From contig VHZZ01002193.1 of the NCBI GenBank assembly GCA_009801015.1, positions 7,525-28,021 of the forward strand: DNA of 20,497 bases. Direction: 5' to 3'. The notes under the pieces were generated by a model. It saw only the letters and a list, made by a program, of their open reading frames with translations, ran no database searches and was not told the origin of the DNA. Below, in pieces: positions 1 through 12,847 of this stretch. Within the stretch, counting starts at the first letter, position 1, and every line of letters starts with the position of its first letter. Both the position numbers and the translations under genes were made by a program. The DNA is from Silene noctiflora (taxonomy: Eukaryota > Streptophyta > Magnoliopsida > Caryophyllales > Caryophyllaceae).

Positions 1-478
1 GCAAAATCGAGTCGGAACAAGGTATAAATGTGGGGTAAAATGCGACTAAAATGCTACTTATCACCTGGTAAGTTGAATATTTTCTGTTATTGGTCCTAAG
101 ACTAATGGGTATGGAAGATAAAGAAAATTCAAGATAAAATGGGAGAGTTAGGGGGAGGGGGGGAACATTCTTGTATGCTAATTTAAAAATCTATTCAAAA
201 TTGATACTAATTCTTTTATCTTGACTCTATAAGCTTTAAGAAGTAACTATCAGTCAGTGTTCCAATTCCAGCCTCTGCCTGCCATAATCAACAATGTCAA
301 CATTGTGAATGAATTGACATCCATAAATAGACGTATGATTTGTAGTTTAAGTAGTTATGTAGTTAGAAAACAAGGTTTTAGAAGCAGAAATATAAGGTTT
401 GGGATTTGCGCCTATAAAGGTATGTACATGCATTGATTAAAAGAGAATAAAAAGACTATCGTGATTCTAAATGAGAAC

Positions 479-543
479 AAAAGAGGAGGGGAAGGGGAGA
501 AGGAGGAAGAGAAATAAGGAAGAGGAAGGGGAAGGGGAGAAGA
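479..543 (+). repeat. Polypurine tract with duplicated GGGGAAGGGGAGAAG core
   Basis: The + strand is all purine from 479 to 514 and from 516 to 543, with one T at 515 as the only interruption. The core GGGGAAGGGGAGAAG occurs twice, about 36 bp apart. Such tracts can form triplex DNA or simply be expanded low-complexity sequence. There is no sign that it belongs to a gene. Confidence 0.7.
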
Positions 544-894
544 ACGATTAGAAACAACTGCTCTTAGTTTGACATGTTTTTTTTTATAGATACANCTTTT
601 GTAATCTTATATATTTCTTTTAGTGTGGAGAATACTCATGTCTTGAAAATTATTTTATGGTTACAANTTAAGGTTACAACTTATGTCATGTTCATATTTA
701 TGACGCCTTTGCCGCATTTCACTGTTCAAACTCATGTCATGTATAACATTTCAGTGTTCAAATTCATGTTCTTGAATTTGCTGAGTCTGAAAGGGAGAAC
801 AGAATAGAGTTGGAGGGAAGGTGGGAGAAAGAGGTTATATTTAGTTTTGTTCATTGTGAGGGAGGGATGGTGGGAGAAGGAGAGGGTAAAATTG

Positions 895-917
895 GAGAGA
901 GAGAGAGAGAGAGAGAG
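895..917. repeat. (GA)n microsatellite
   Basis: An uninterrupted GA dinucleotide run of about eleven units lies directly downstream of a purine-rich segment (about 815-895). It is a likely polymorphic simple repeat. Confidence 0.9.
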
Positions 918-1340
918 CTTTATATTTTGGTCAGCTCGGATAAGCCTTTTCATGTATGATTCTCAGTTATTTGCAGTCTAGACCATGTCATACAGTGGAT
1001 GCCGAAGCCTTTACCTAGACCATGGATTTGTGTAATCAGTTTCATAATAAGGTTTGTTTGTTTTTGTTGTTTAAGCCGATGTTTCATTTTCATACTGAGG
1101 TTGGTTGTGAAAATTCATTAATGAAACNTCTATTTATTCACAAAACACCTGTTAATAACTCAAGCTTATAAACGGTGTGTTGAATATGAAGTCGTCTACT
1201 TAATAGTAGTAGNAGCAGCATTAGCATTCGCAGTAGTAGACGTGATAGTAGAAACCAAGTTGATTGGATCTGGAGTTTTAAAAAGGCGATAAAGACAATA
1301 AATGACCCAAAAAATTATCGAGGGCAGGAAATTTAAAATT

Positions 1341-2737
1341 TGTAATACCTCGGATTTTAGTCTTTATATACTCTATCGAGTAGAGGGTACTCTATCGATT
1401 AAGTTATAATCAGGTTCTGGAGTGTTTTTGTTTCTTAAGTACTCGACCGAGTTGGGGGAACTCGATCGAGTAGGCGGTACTCGATCGAATACGTTAGTTA
1501 CTCGATCGAGTGCCTGTGCTTTTACGGGTTTTGCGTCCGGTTTGATTTTAAAGAAAGGAGAGATTTCATTTTATAATACATCGACAGTCTTGGCTAAACA
1601 TTCATTTTTACAAAACTTTAACAAAAGAAAACTCAAGCAACGTAGATCCTCTTCTCTCTTTGTTAATCAAGGGGCTAAAGTTCTTAACTTTTAGGGCTTT
1701 TCATACCGTCGCGATCGTCGTATTGTGGATAAGATTCTTATATCATTTTTATGTTGATTCGTTGATTTTGCTTAAACCCTAATTGGGTAGATTGGGGGGT
1801 TTTGGGAGTTCATGGTTGCATAGATCGTAATTGGATGTTTTTTGTATAGGAGGTGACTTCGTAGAGGAGAGATTCTGACTTCTTGCGCTAGCTTTGTGAT
1901 TTCCATCTCAGGTAGGATTTCCCTACTCGGTTACTGTTTAAATGGTATAAGAATGTTGTGTGGCATGATTGTATGGTGATTGTAATTACATTATTGATAT
2001 TGGCATGTTTAGCATACTGTGGAATGGTTGCTGTATTGTTTGTATATGGTTCGCAAGGTGCGACCTCGGCTGAGTGCAGTCATTTGCGGGAATGGCTTCA
2101 CACCCTTGTTCGCCCCTTGTGGTTCCTGTCACAAGGGGGATGTGCACATTAATGATCATTGGATTATTCGCTTTATGGTTTTGAGCGGGGCTTAGGTGGT
2201 AAAGTTGTGGTCCCCATTGGCGGAGTGGATTACCTGTTGCGATGGGTAATCTGGCAGGACTACACATTTAGTGTGTAATCAGGTGTTCGGTGTGATGTGG
2301 AGTTTGGGGAATGTGCTGTATGGTTGGTATGTGATGTATGGTTTGCGTATGATTCTTATTTTGTTTATTCAGTAATTGACCTCGTATATGTGTTTTGAAA
2401 ACTGTGGTGATCCATTCGGGGATGGTGAGCAGTGTCAAGCAGGTATGCTTTGGGATAGCTCGCATGGCTTAGACATGATGGAGTCATCACATCGATGTCT
2501 AGCTAGTCTTCCGGTGTAGTTCTATAACAGTTTTGGTTTTCAGTAGTTTTGTCTTGAGACGGTTGTATCGTACTTTGGAATTTTTGGTTTTGAGATGTAT
2601 GACTTAAATTGTTTAACTTTAAATGTTGTTTCTTGATGGTCACTTTTGATATACTATACCTCGGGCGACCGAGATGGTAGCATCTCCATATGCTAGGGTG
2701 GTCTTGATAAGGCACCTTGGTGTATGAGGGTGTTACA
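1341..2737 (+). mobile_element. Long terminal repeat of a Gypsy-like LTR retrotransposon
   Basis: The segment starts TGTAATACC and ends GGGTGTTACA, an imperfect terminal inverted repeat of the TG...CA type that bounds LTRs. Three bases after the end comes TGGTATCAGAGC, the standard primer binding site complementary to initiator methionine tRNA, so the LTR is the 5' one of a + strand element. Its length is 1397 bp. It encodes nothing recognisable. Near the 5' end it holds six copies of a 14-bp palindrome (1369-1512). No matching 3' LTR lies in the window, so the element is truncated or interrupted. Ty3/Gypsy is the more likely superfamily from the long LTR and this PBS, but no pol domain is present to prove it. 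Confidence 0.85.
1369..1512. repeat. Palindrome array in the LTR (6 copies of TACTCGATCGAGTA-like)
   Basis: Six 14-bp sites start at 1369, 1388, 1440, 1459, 1478 and 1499. All match the palindrome TACTCGATCGAGTA with zero to a few changes, for example TACTCTATCGAGTA and TACTCGACCGAGTT. Four of the five start-to-start steps are 19-21 bp. The spacer sequences differ, so the motif rather than a whole tandem unit is what is kept. Confidence 0.85.
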
Positions 2738-2740
2738 AAG

Positions 2741-2752
2741 TGGTATCAGAGC
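2741..2752 (+). promoter_or_regulatory. tRNA-iMet primer binding site
   Basis: TGGTATCAGAGC lies three bases after the LTR end. This is the classical plant LTR-retrotransposon primer binding site, complementary to the 3' end of initiator tRNA-Met, where minus-strand cDNA synthesis starts. It fixes the + orientation of the element. Confidence 0.92.
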
Positions 2753-3550
2753 AACAATTTTGGAACCTGTAACCAATGAACCTAATGAACATAGAGAGAA
2801 TCAAACTAAAATGAGCCCGGGTAGGAGTTGTTAGGAGCTAATGCAAAGGCTTGGGAGACGTCCTAAAGTCGCGAACTTTCCCTTGCAACTTTGAACCGAT
2901 CACAATGGGTGTGTCATGGGATCGCTACATGTTTTCTTTATTGTCTTTAATGCATGTGTGTTGGATAAAGTATGTGGTTGAAATGGTTGGAGAAGGAAGG
3001 TGGAAGTATGTGTTGCATGTGAGGTATGAATTGCTTGAGAAAGACGTGTTTATATGATTAAGTGAATTATATTATTGGCATATGATAGTAACATCTGGTT
3101 AGGAGTTTAATGTGGTATGTTATTTTCATGTTGTTGCGTAAAGTTGTAGTACCAAAGTATGCGGGTCGTATAATTCGTGAGCATGACTCAATCGAGTAGG
3201 GGGAACTCGATCGAGTAGGGTGGACTCGACCGAGTATGTATTGTGTTGTGTTTGAAAGAAGTTCCTGTTTCATAGTTACTAGACCGAGTAAGTTTGGGAC
3301 TCGATCGAGTAGGCGTTACTCGATCGAGTGGTTTTTGGCTCAACCGAGTATGTTTGATGTCAATCTTTGGCAGTTTCTGGAAGCTTTAGATACTCGATCG
3401 AGTGTCTTGTGACTCGATCGAGTTAGTTCTACTCGACCGAGTATGTATAGGTACTCGATCGAGTGTGTCTTTGTGCGAGTCATAGTTGTTTTGTTACTTG
3501 GCATGATCCCTAAACGCTAGAGTCATCTTTGGCTCGAGTTGCATTGGTGG
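2753..3550 (+). mobile_element. Internal leader of the truncated LTR element
   Basis: This follows the primer binding site and should correspond to the untranslated leader or gag 5' region. No gag zinc knuckle, protease, reverse transcriptase or integrase can be found in any frame, and the open frames are short. The second palindrome array (3185-3465) links it to the LTR. The right boundary near 3550 is a guess: after it the palindromes stop and composition becomes AT-rich. The element is either a non-autonomous derivative or was cut off by deletion. Confidence 0.6.
3185..3465. repeat. Palindrome array in the leader (11 copies)
   Basis: Eleven sites start at 3185, 3204, 3223, 3277, 3298, 3317, 3337, 3391, 3411, 3430 and 3452. 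They fall into three clusters of 3, 4 and 4 sites with internal steps of 19-22 bp, separated by gaps of 54 bp. Variants include GACTCAATCGAGTA, TACTCGACCGAGTA and TACTCGATCGAGTG. The 5' half tolerates changes at its first base and the centre alternates GATC/GACC/AATC/AACC. Spacer DNA differs between copies. Confidence 0.85.
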
Positions 3551-3916
3551 TTTTATTGTGACTCTCAAAAAGTGCAGTAAAAATTATGTGTACAAATTCA
3601 TTATATATTTATATTACAAGATCCTTGTATTGCCTATTTCGAGCAATTGTCGGAAGTTGGGGCCCGCAATCCCTCGTGGCCTCGTGAACCATTTGACAAT
3701 GTTAGTATGGTGCGCCTTGAAGTTGATTTGCCAAGTATTAGTTCAACTAATGCCGTTACGCCACTACATCATTCACGTAAACATTTGGCCGTCGTATAAA
3801 TGTGGAAAAGAATTTTAGTTGTGTGTTAAACATCACCTTACTACAAATAGCGAGCAACAATTTCTAGGGAATATGTGAGCAAAAGCGAAAGAGAGACAGA
3901 TAAAATAAGAGGAAGG

Positions 3917-3918
<2 letters not shown>
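3551..3918. other. Unassigned intergenic segment
   Basis: I see no supported gene. Short open frames exist but contain no recognisable domain. At about 3840-3875 the sequence resembles the subterminal region of a CACTA-type transposon end, with ACTACAAATAG followed shortly by CAACAATTTCTAGG, but no partner end is visible, so I do not call an element. Confidence 0.4.

Positions 3919-4002
<84 letters not shown>
3919..4002. repeat. Compound (AT)n(AG)n microsatellite
   Basis: About 31 AT units (3919-3980) run directly into 11 AG units (3981-4002). The AT block is perfectly self-complementary and may be miscounted in the assembly. Confidence 0.95.
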
Positions 4003-4363
4003 CCAATAAACAAAGGCAATAATATCTTAGAATTCTAACTCATTAACTCCATTTTCAGAAGATAAATTATTTCAAATTTTCAATATATGCACAATCAATT
4101 ATCTTCCCTTTAGCTTATACAAGTAATTTTTTTACCTAATCCTATTGAACAAATAGTAACGTGATCAGCGCACAAGGTCTTAAGATACTCTTGGTTATTT
4201 TTAGTTGATTGATGTTTGATGTTCCAACAGTTGCAAACTTTTTACGATATTACCCAACAATTCCTAATTTCACACTATTTTTTTGAAACAACTCGCAAGT
4301 AATAGTGTAACACTACGATATCTATAGGCCAACAACAACTTGTAAGTAATGATATCTTGGGGT

Positions 4364-4399
4364 ATCGTGCGTGAAGCGCGCGATGCAACAGCTAGCTAG
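4364..4399 (+). mobile_element. Possible Helitron 3' end (hairpin then CTAG)
   Basis: ATCGTGCG, a short TGAAG loop and CGCGCGAT form an 8-bp stem with one mismatch (4364-4384), followed within 8-12 bases by CTAG (4392-4395 and 4396-4399). A GC-rich hairpin shortly before CTRR is the usual plant Helitron 3' terminus. Against it, the base after CTAG is C or A rather than the expected T, and I could not find a paired 5' end upstream. Confidence 0.3.
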
Positions 4400-4560
4400 A
4401 AAAAAAAAGCATACTTGAGAATAACTTAAATTTACAGTTCGAAACGACTACATACAAACCTTATTTGACGGTATCTAAATAAACTTATTGAGAGTCCAAA
4501 TTACAAACAGATGGGAAAATGGTACAAAAACTAACAAAATTGGTACCTATACCATAAATA

Positions 4561-4624
4561 TTGGGTACTAATAAAAATGGTTACAATATATGATAAAATA
4601 GATACAGTTATCACGAAAACATGT
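4561..4624 (+). repeat. Dispersed AT-rich repeat, copy 1
   Basis: This segment is clearly similar to 12075-12139. Both run from TTGGG(T/C)ACTAAT through ATGGTTACAATATATGA to GAAAACATGT, with scattered substitutions. Copy 1 stops exactly at the left end of the adjoining Stowaway-like MITE, so that MITE probably inserted in the repeat. The family is not identified. Confidence 0.65.
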
Positions 4625-4835
4625 ACTCACTCTGTCCTGGTCATTTGTTGTCCTATTCCATTTTTTGGTGTCTCCGCCAATTGTTGTCCTTTTTATTTTA
4701 AGAATGCATTTAATGAACAATTTTATCCTTCATCCTCAATTTGGCCTACTAGTCATTTAATAATTGTTCTCCTTCTCTTTCCTTGATCTTTGGGCCAAAA
4801 ACAAAGAACAACAATTGACCGGAATAAAAGAGATG
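4624..4835. mobile_element. Stowaway-like MITE, degraded
   Basis: The left part matches the better-preserved MITE at 14081-14292 almost throughout: a CTCTGTCC-like terminus, then TGGTCATTTGTT, an ATTCCATTTT block and an AATTGTTG block. The span is about 212 bp, the same as the other copy. The right terminus (AATTGACCGG then a decayed tail) is worn, so the end is good to within a few bases. It is non-coding and of the Tc1/mariner-derived Stowaway type with TA target sites. Confidence 0.7.
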
Positions 4836-4841
4836 ACAAAA

Positions 4842-5671
4842 CAATTAGTCTCTTTTGTGACATGCACTACCCGTCACAAGGAAGAGACGGAACGGATATA
4901 TATCATATTATGTTAATATGGATACAAGTGGGTCGTTTTGTGTGTTAATATATTAAAAACTTATTTGATAATACACAATAAAGAAATAGAAAAGAAGGGA
5001 CTTCTCATGCAAATACCTCAGTAAGGTCACTTCATCACTCTTCTTATAATGATAATAAAATTGCATAAAAATGGTCACGCATGAGTATGTGTTATAATGT
5101 GTTACCGGCTTAGTTGAAAATGTAACCATGTTGAAGAGTCTTAAAATGGGAACATATACGAACTCAGATAGTCACAGTGTAAAGAGGGTTTGTGTAAAAA
5201 TGATAGCATCTAGTCTGAAATGTAACCATAATAACAATCATTTTCTTGGCAAATGAAACTCTTATAATGATAACAAAATTGCATAAACATGGTCGCATAT
5301 GACTATGTTTTATAATGTTATCAGCTTAGTTGGAAATGTAACCACGTTGAACAGTCGTAAAATGAGAATTGCATAAACATGGTCGCATATGACTATGTTA
5401 TGTTTTATAATGTTACTAGCTTAGTTGGAAATGTAACCTCGTTGAACAGTCGTAAAATGAGAAAATATATGAACTCAAGTCAAATTAGCATTTAATGCTC
5501 TAGTAATACACATTAGAATAATATTATACAGTACTCCCTACAAATCCTATAAATAATAAACAAACACACAAAATGACCCATTAGCATCCATATTGATAGA
5601 ATATGATATGTATTTGGTTCGTCTCTCCCTTATGACGGATAGTGAATGTCACAAATGACAATTTGTGCTAA
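4842..5671. mobile_element. Long-terminal-inverted-repeat element, about 830 bp, non-autonomous
   Basis: The left arm (about 4842-4948) is the reverse complement of the right arm (about 5562-5671), with roughly 75-80 percent identity by eye over about 105 bp. Paired landmarks are TTTGTGACAT, CACTA(C/T)CCGTCA, GAGACG, ATATCATATT, AATATGGAT and TTTTGTGTGTT. No transposase frame exists inside. The interior consists largely of three repeat copies (5043-5167, 5261-5367, 5367-5477). Long inverted repeats plus non-coding internal repeats suit a foldback or Mutator-derived non-autonomous element. I could not define a target-site duplication, since the element abuts a decayed MITE on its left. Confidence 0.7.
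5043..5477 (+). repeat. Internal repeat copies A, B and C
   Basis: The unit reads through ATTGCATAAA(A/C)ATGGTC, a (C)GCAT(A)TGA.TATG block, TATAATGTTA, GCTTAGTTG(G)AAATGTAACC and GTTGAA(C/G)AGTC. Copy A (5043-5167) is the most diverged. Copies B (5261-5367) and C (5367-5477) are adjacent and nearly identical, so their duplication is more recent. C carries a 5-bp local duplication (TATGT). Confidence 0.85.
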
Positions 5672-5693
5672 AGTTGTTGAGTTGGAATCAAAC

Positions 5694-5971
5694 CACTCCC
5701 TTTGAACCAGACCAAAGGTAACATAGGTAAAAATGGAGTATTTAAGAAAAAGGTGGAAAAAATAAGGGTAAAGAGGGGAAAAATAGGTGGGGTATGTAAT
5801 TATGGGTTTAATTGTGAGTAGGTAAGTGTGGTATGTAATGGCATTTTATGTAAATATCAAATGGGTACAAGGACAATTTGGTAATGTTGTAGGCCAAATA
5901 AGGAAGGTTACCTTTGGTTTGGATCGTCCGTTTATAGTAAGTGTTACCTTTGGTCTGGATCGGAGGGAGTA
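5694..5971. mobile_element. Stowaway-type MITE upstream of the protease gene
   Basis: The left end ACTCCCTTTGAACCAGACC is inverted with respect to the right end around GGTCTGGATCGGAGGGAGTA. Subterminal AAAGGTAAC on the left pairs with GTTACCTTT on the right, and a second GTTACCTTTGGT copy lies internally at about 5908. The element is about 278 bp, non-coding and flanked by TA on the right (CA on the left, a likely mutated TA). Its right end is only about 108 bp before the TATA box of the protease gene, so it forms part of that promoter region. Confidence 0.75.
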
Positions 5972-6079
5972 AATCGGAGGAGAAAATTAAGGACGCTATC
6001 AACGATCACAAATAAAACAACCAATATCCGATTCGATTCAGTCTCATAATAATTTAAAAAATAACAAAAAAAATGCTCC

Positions 6080-6086
6080 TATAAAA
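6080..6086 (+). promoter_or_regulatory. TATA box of the cysteine protease gene
   Basis: TATAAAA sits 59-65 bp before the start codon at 6145. A pyrimidine-rich leader with TCTCTCTCC and then AACAACA before ATG follows, as in many plant 5' leaders. Transcription would then begin around 6110, giving a short leader of about 35 bases. Confidence 0.6.
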
Positions 6087-6144
6087 ACACATTCTTTTCT
6101 CCTATCACATTACTTCCCCTGTATTTTCTCTCTCCTAAACAACA

Positions 6145-9895
<3,751 letters not shown>

Positions 9896-10395
9896 GGTTT
9901 TGTCATCAGCATTGGTTGTGCAGACCTGATAGTATGACTGAAGAAGGGGTATTATTACTGATGTTGCCGAATATTATTGGAAACTTCATTTTCCACCATG
10001 TTTATGTGAGCTTGGTGGTGTTCTGTACATATAGTTTCTATGAAATCTTATCTCATCTAACTAAAACGATGTTATGATATTGCCTTGTGGTTTTCTAATT
10101 TTATGCTTGCTCCTGTAAATTTGCTTCGAATTTGAATCAATATTTGAAGTTACATCAAGTTTTTAATTTTATGCTTGGAAAAGATGAAAAATAGCATTTC
10201 AAATCTCATCTCGACCGAGATCTTGGAATTAGAATAAGTTTTGGTAGCGGATCATGAAATCTTGGCAATCTTCTCTAGCTAATGAAGGGGGAGGTTGCTT
10301 AGAAATTACTGCAAGTTGGTTTTCAAACGAGCGGACGTAAAAGTAACCTAGAACATTTAGTAAAAAAGTAAACGTAAATAATTTTAGTAAAAAAG
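9896..10395 (+). other. 3' UTR and downstream flank of the protease gene
   Basis: Sequence after the TAA at 9893-9895 is T-rich and non-coding, as expected for a plant 3' UTR. The transcript probably ends between about 10080 and 10150, but no strong AATAAA signal stands out. Two identical 15-bp copies of TTTAGTAAAAAAGTA (10356-10370 and 10383-10397) lie at the right edge. Confidence 0.45.
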
Positions 10396-10450
10396 TACTT
10401 CCTCCATTTTAATTTTATTGTACTCTTCTTTTCAAAATTTATTCCAAATT
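10396..10450 (+). mobile_element. Stowaway MITE left-end remnant
   Basis: TACTTCCTCCATTTTAATTT, followed by TATTGTAC, is a typical Stowaway terminus with a TA target site. No inverted partner ending in GGAGGGAGTA or GGAGGAAGTA is visible in the next few hundred bases, so it is a half element or a badly decayed copy. Confidence 0.4.
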
Positions 10451-10779
10451 AAATGAAATTTTCACGTGAAAACACTTAAAAAGCACGATAAGATGCAATT
10501 TTAACCGTTGTTTGATTAATTCAATATCAAATAATATAACTATAAAAGGCATTGCGACTTGTCCTTTTCGATACCTTTTCTAGAAGCCATTTATGTTTAT
10601 ATTATCTTCTCATTGTCTCCCAAACCTGAACTCTACGGAGTGTCATTTAGTTAGACGAGTTATGGATTTGAATCGACATTTTGCCCATTAAAATTCCACA
10701 ACCATAACTCTTATCTCAAAGAGTGCGCTAACACAGACTTGTTCACTGAATGTAGACAGTTTCAGTGTTCAAAATATCA

Positions 10780-10892
10780 GCCGAGTTGTATCGTATCGGC
10801 GAGAGATATCACCGCGATCCGTCCGCGACAGCCGATTAAGGACCGTTATACCGCTACCGCGACTATGACCGATACCGTGATTTAAAACCATG
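10780..10892 (-). repeat. CGGTA-rich dispersed repeat, copy 1
   Basis: Read on the minus strand this begins CATGGTTTTAAATCACGGTA and continues with several CGGTA/GCGGT units and then GATACGATACAACTCGG. The start matches 17699 onwards on the plus strand (CATGGTTTAAAATC), and the ACTCGG/CCGAGTTGTA element recurs near 17881. GC content is well above the neighbourhood. The family is unidentified. Confidence 0.5.
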
Positions 10893-11499
10893 AACAGTTC
10901 ATAACGCATGCCCAAAAAGATTAAAAGTAGCCAAGGTTCGTGTCCACAGGTGCTATACCCATAGCCAAATCCAAACCCACAGGGCCAAGACTTACAACAA
11001 AAGCCTCTTTGATCCACTTACTTACCCATTCAAGACGAAAGAGCAATATAAACGAGAGAAGATTGGTGTTTTCCACCGATGTGGGGCAAACAGTTAACCA
11101 AAAACTTGACTTATTTTCCTTTCTAAGGCATCACTGCCAACAATAACAGCAACGTAACACGACTCCAAATATGCTCGTATTGAGTTCGTACCAACTCTAT
11201 TACTTAGATGGTTATAACAAATTAACCCCATCCATCAAATCCAACTCGAATCATGTCATATTTTCGAATGAGATGACCATTTGCTACCCTGCAGCGCTAT
11301 ACGGTCTAAAAAGGGTAGACCTGGCAAACAGGTTAATGAAATCATACTTGGGTCAAGTCAATTTCGGGTTTACAAGAACTGGGGTTGGGTCATTTCGAAT
11401 TTGAGTCATTTTTGAATTTATAATTATGTCCATTAGAGATAATGATTAGTTTGAAATAATCAACAGTCGGGTTGAGAGTGGTTCAGGTCAATTTGAATA

Positions 11500-11560
11500 C
11501 CCTATATACTAAAAGATTAACACACCTAGCATTTTCCCGCCCACTTGCAATTTGCTCTCA
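11500..11560 (+). mobile_element. Possible Helitron 5' end
   Basis: CCCTATATACTAAAAGATTA followed by TTTTCCCGCC is reminiscent of plant Helitron 5' termini, which often read TC-CTATACTA-AAAG and carry a nearby TTTTCCCGCC. No hairpin-plus-CTAG 3' terminus was found downstream in the intergenic region, so the extent is unknown and the call is weak. Confidence 0.3.
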
Positions 11561-12074
11561 ATTGCATATTACAATATATTTTCTTCTATTAGTATCCAAA
11601 ATTTGAGGGGCTCACTCTGTTATAAAATAAATATTCTATGTATATTATTCTACCGCTCAAATAATAAAATAATTTACACAATATTATTTATGTATTATTA
11701 TTGTCATAAATATTATTGTGGTCAAATCTTTTCTATTCTGGCTAATAATCTCACTAATCTTTTATATTATTTGTTAAAAATTGTTTTAAGTATGTACGTC
11801 TATAGCCGTTGTAACAATATAATATTATTATTTTTAAAAACAAAGTCAGGAAAATAATTTTAGTAAAACAAACAATCATATGATATAACTATTGAATTTT
11901 TTCTTTTCTGAGTCTTAATACGAAACTACTACTAAGCTATCCTTTATTTCCTAATAGAACTAACTACCAATAATTTAATTGTTCTCATCTCTAACATTAT
12001 AATGTAGTACAAGATCAGACGAGAAGTTATGGAAATATTGTACAACAATAAATAATATCGGTAAGTAAACTAAA

Positions 12075-12139
12075 TTGGGCACTAATTAAAATGGTTACAA
12101 TATATGACAAAATATGCATGATTGTTATGAAAACATGTT
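12075..12139 (+). repeat. Dispersed AT-rich repeat, copy 2
   Basis: This is the homologue of 4561-4624, sharing ATGGTTACAATATATGA and GAAAACATGT at the corresponding positions. Here no MITE interrupts it, and the sequence runs on through TTCAAAATGATTGTGAC. Confidence 0.65.
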
Positions 12140-12640
12140 CAAAATGATTGTGACATTCTATTAAATTAACGTGTAATAAAAATTTGGGCTCACTTATGTA
12201 AAAGATTAGTTACAAATTCCTGTAAATAAGGAAATATCTAAATCAAATATGTAAATCTCTCCATAATAAAATATGTACTATTCTTAAAATATGTAAATGC
12301 ACATACAAATTCAATATGTAAATCTTTGTAGTATTCAATTTCTAAATACTTTTTCCAAATTAAACCTTCTAAAAAAATATCAAGATTTTAAAATACTTTT
12401 ACATAACTCTCATATAGACCTCCCATAAAAAAAACACAAAAGATGAATTCTCAACCGCTATAAATGGTTCATAATAATAATCTAATCGTCCTAATACAGA
12501 ATTTTATAACTAGTAGATTCATTAAATATCAACATTTTATTTACTACCTTCTCTAACACAACCTTCTATAAATATGGTTATGTAGTACGGAATTTATGCT
12601 AGTTACGGATCAATTGGATTCTTAGTTAGAGGGTCGGGTT

Positions 12641-12847
12641 GGCTACGGCCAAACGTAGTAACGTGGTGTCGTAGTCGATCGTATTCAGTATTCAGCGGTG
12701 CTACTGATGAAATGAAAGTGATAGACGGCTCAGAAATGTTGGACAAGCCAAGCAATAATCATCCATATCCCTAAATCACCCTTTTTCTTCAATACTTGAT
12801 TCCTCATCGTCCTCGATTAATCTTCATTAATTATCTAATTATAAAAG
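12641..12847 (+). promoter_or_regulatory. Probable promoter and first untranslated exon of the PTEN gene
   Basis: The sequence shifts from AT-rich repeat DNA to a more balanced stretch near 12640, then to a pyrimidine-rich leader-like segment (about 12778-12840). An AAAAG|GTATCT donor lies at 12847/12848. This fits a non-coding first exon that splices to an acceptor just upstream of the start codon. No clear TATA box is seen. Inference only: it rests on composition and splice-site match. Confidence 0.4.

Larger units (their letters stand above)
1..1340. other. Gene-free flank, purine-rich and low-complexity
   Basis: I find no convincing coding region on either strand. The open frames here are short, lack recognisable domains, and two of them cross N bases. 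The stretch holds purine-rich tracts at 479-543 and about 815-917, a GA microsatellite at its end, and a short AGT/AGC trinucleotide-rich patch near 1205-1252. Single N positions occur at 595, 667, 1128 and 1213. The DNA ends exactly where the LTR begins, with AAATT as the five bases before it, which would be the target-site duplication if the far end of the element could be found. Confidence 0.6.
10893..12640. other. AT-rich intergenic DNA with repeat fragments
   Basis: No supported gene. Around 11310-11490 there are several GGGTCA/GGTCA and TTTCGGGTTT/TTTCGAATTT motifs of a kind common in plant dispersed repeats. From 11500 to 12600 the sequence is very AT-rich, with repeated ATATGTAAAT motifs at about 12248-12325. 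The open frame at 11552-11857 is AT-driven and lacks any recognisable domain. Confidence 0.5.

Noticed and set aside
1422..1694. 90-codon open frame over the LTR
   Set aside because: It spans the palindrome array and non-coding LTR sequence, has no recognisable domain, and its composition follows the repeats.
1986..2715. Several minus-strand open frames in the LTR
   Set aside because: They lie wholly inside an LTR, show no family resemblance and conflict with the strand of the element.
1369..3465. A CRISPR-like array, because of short palindromic repeats with spacers
   Set aside because: Spacers are only 5-8 bp within clusters, the host is a plant, and the sites sit in an LTR retrotransposon.
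3837..3880. CACTA transposon terminus
   Set aside because: The start is not CACTA in exact form and no second inverted end was found.
3919..3980. AT run as a hairpin or origin
   Set aside because: A simple dinucleotide repeat explains it fully.
11552..11857. 101-codon open frame rich in Ile, Tyr and Leu
   Set aside because: It comes from extreme AT-rich DNA with no domain, no splice context and no upstream signals.
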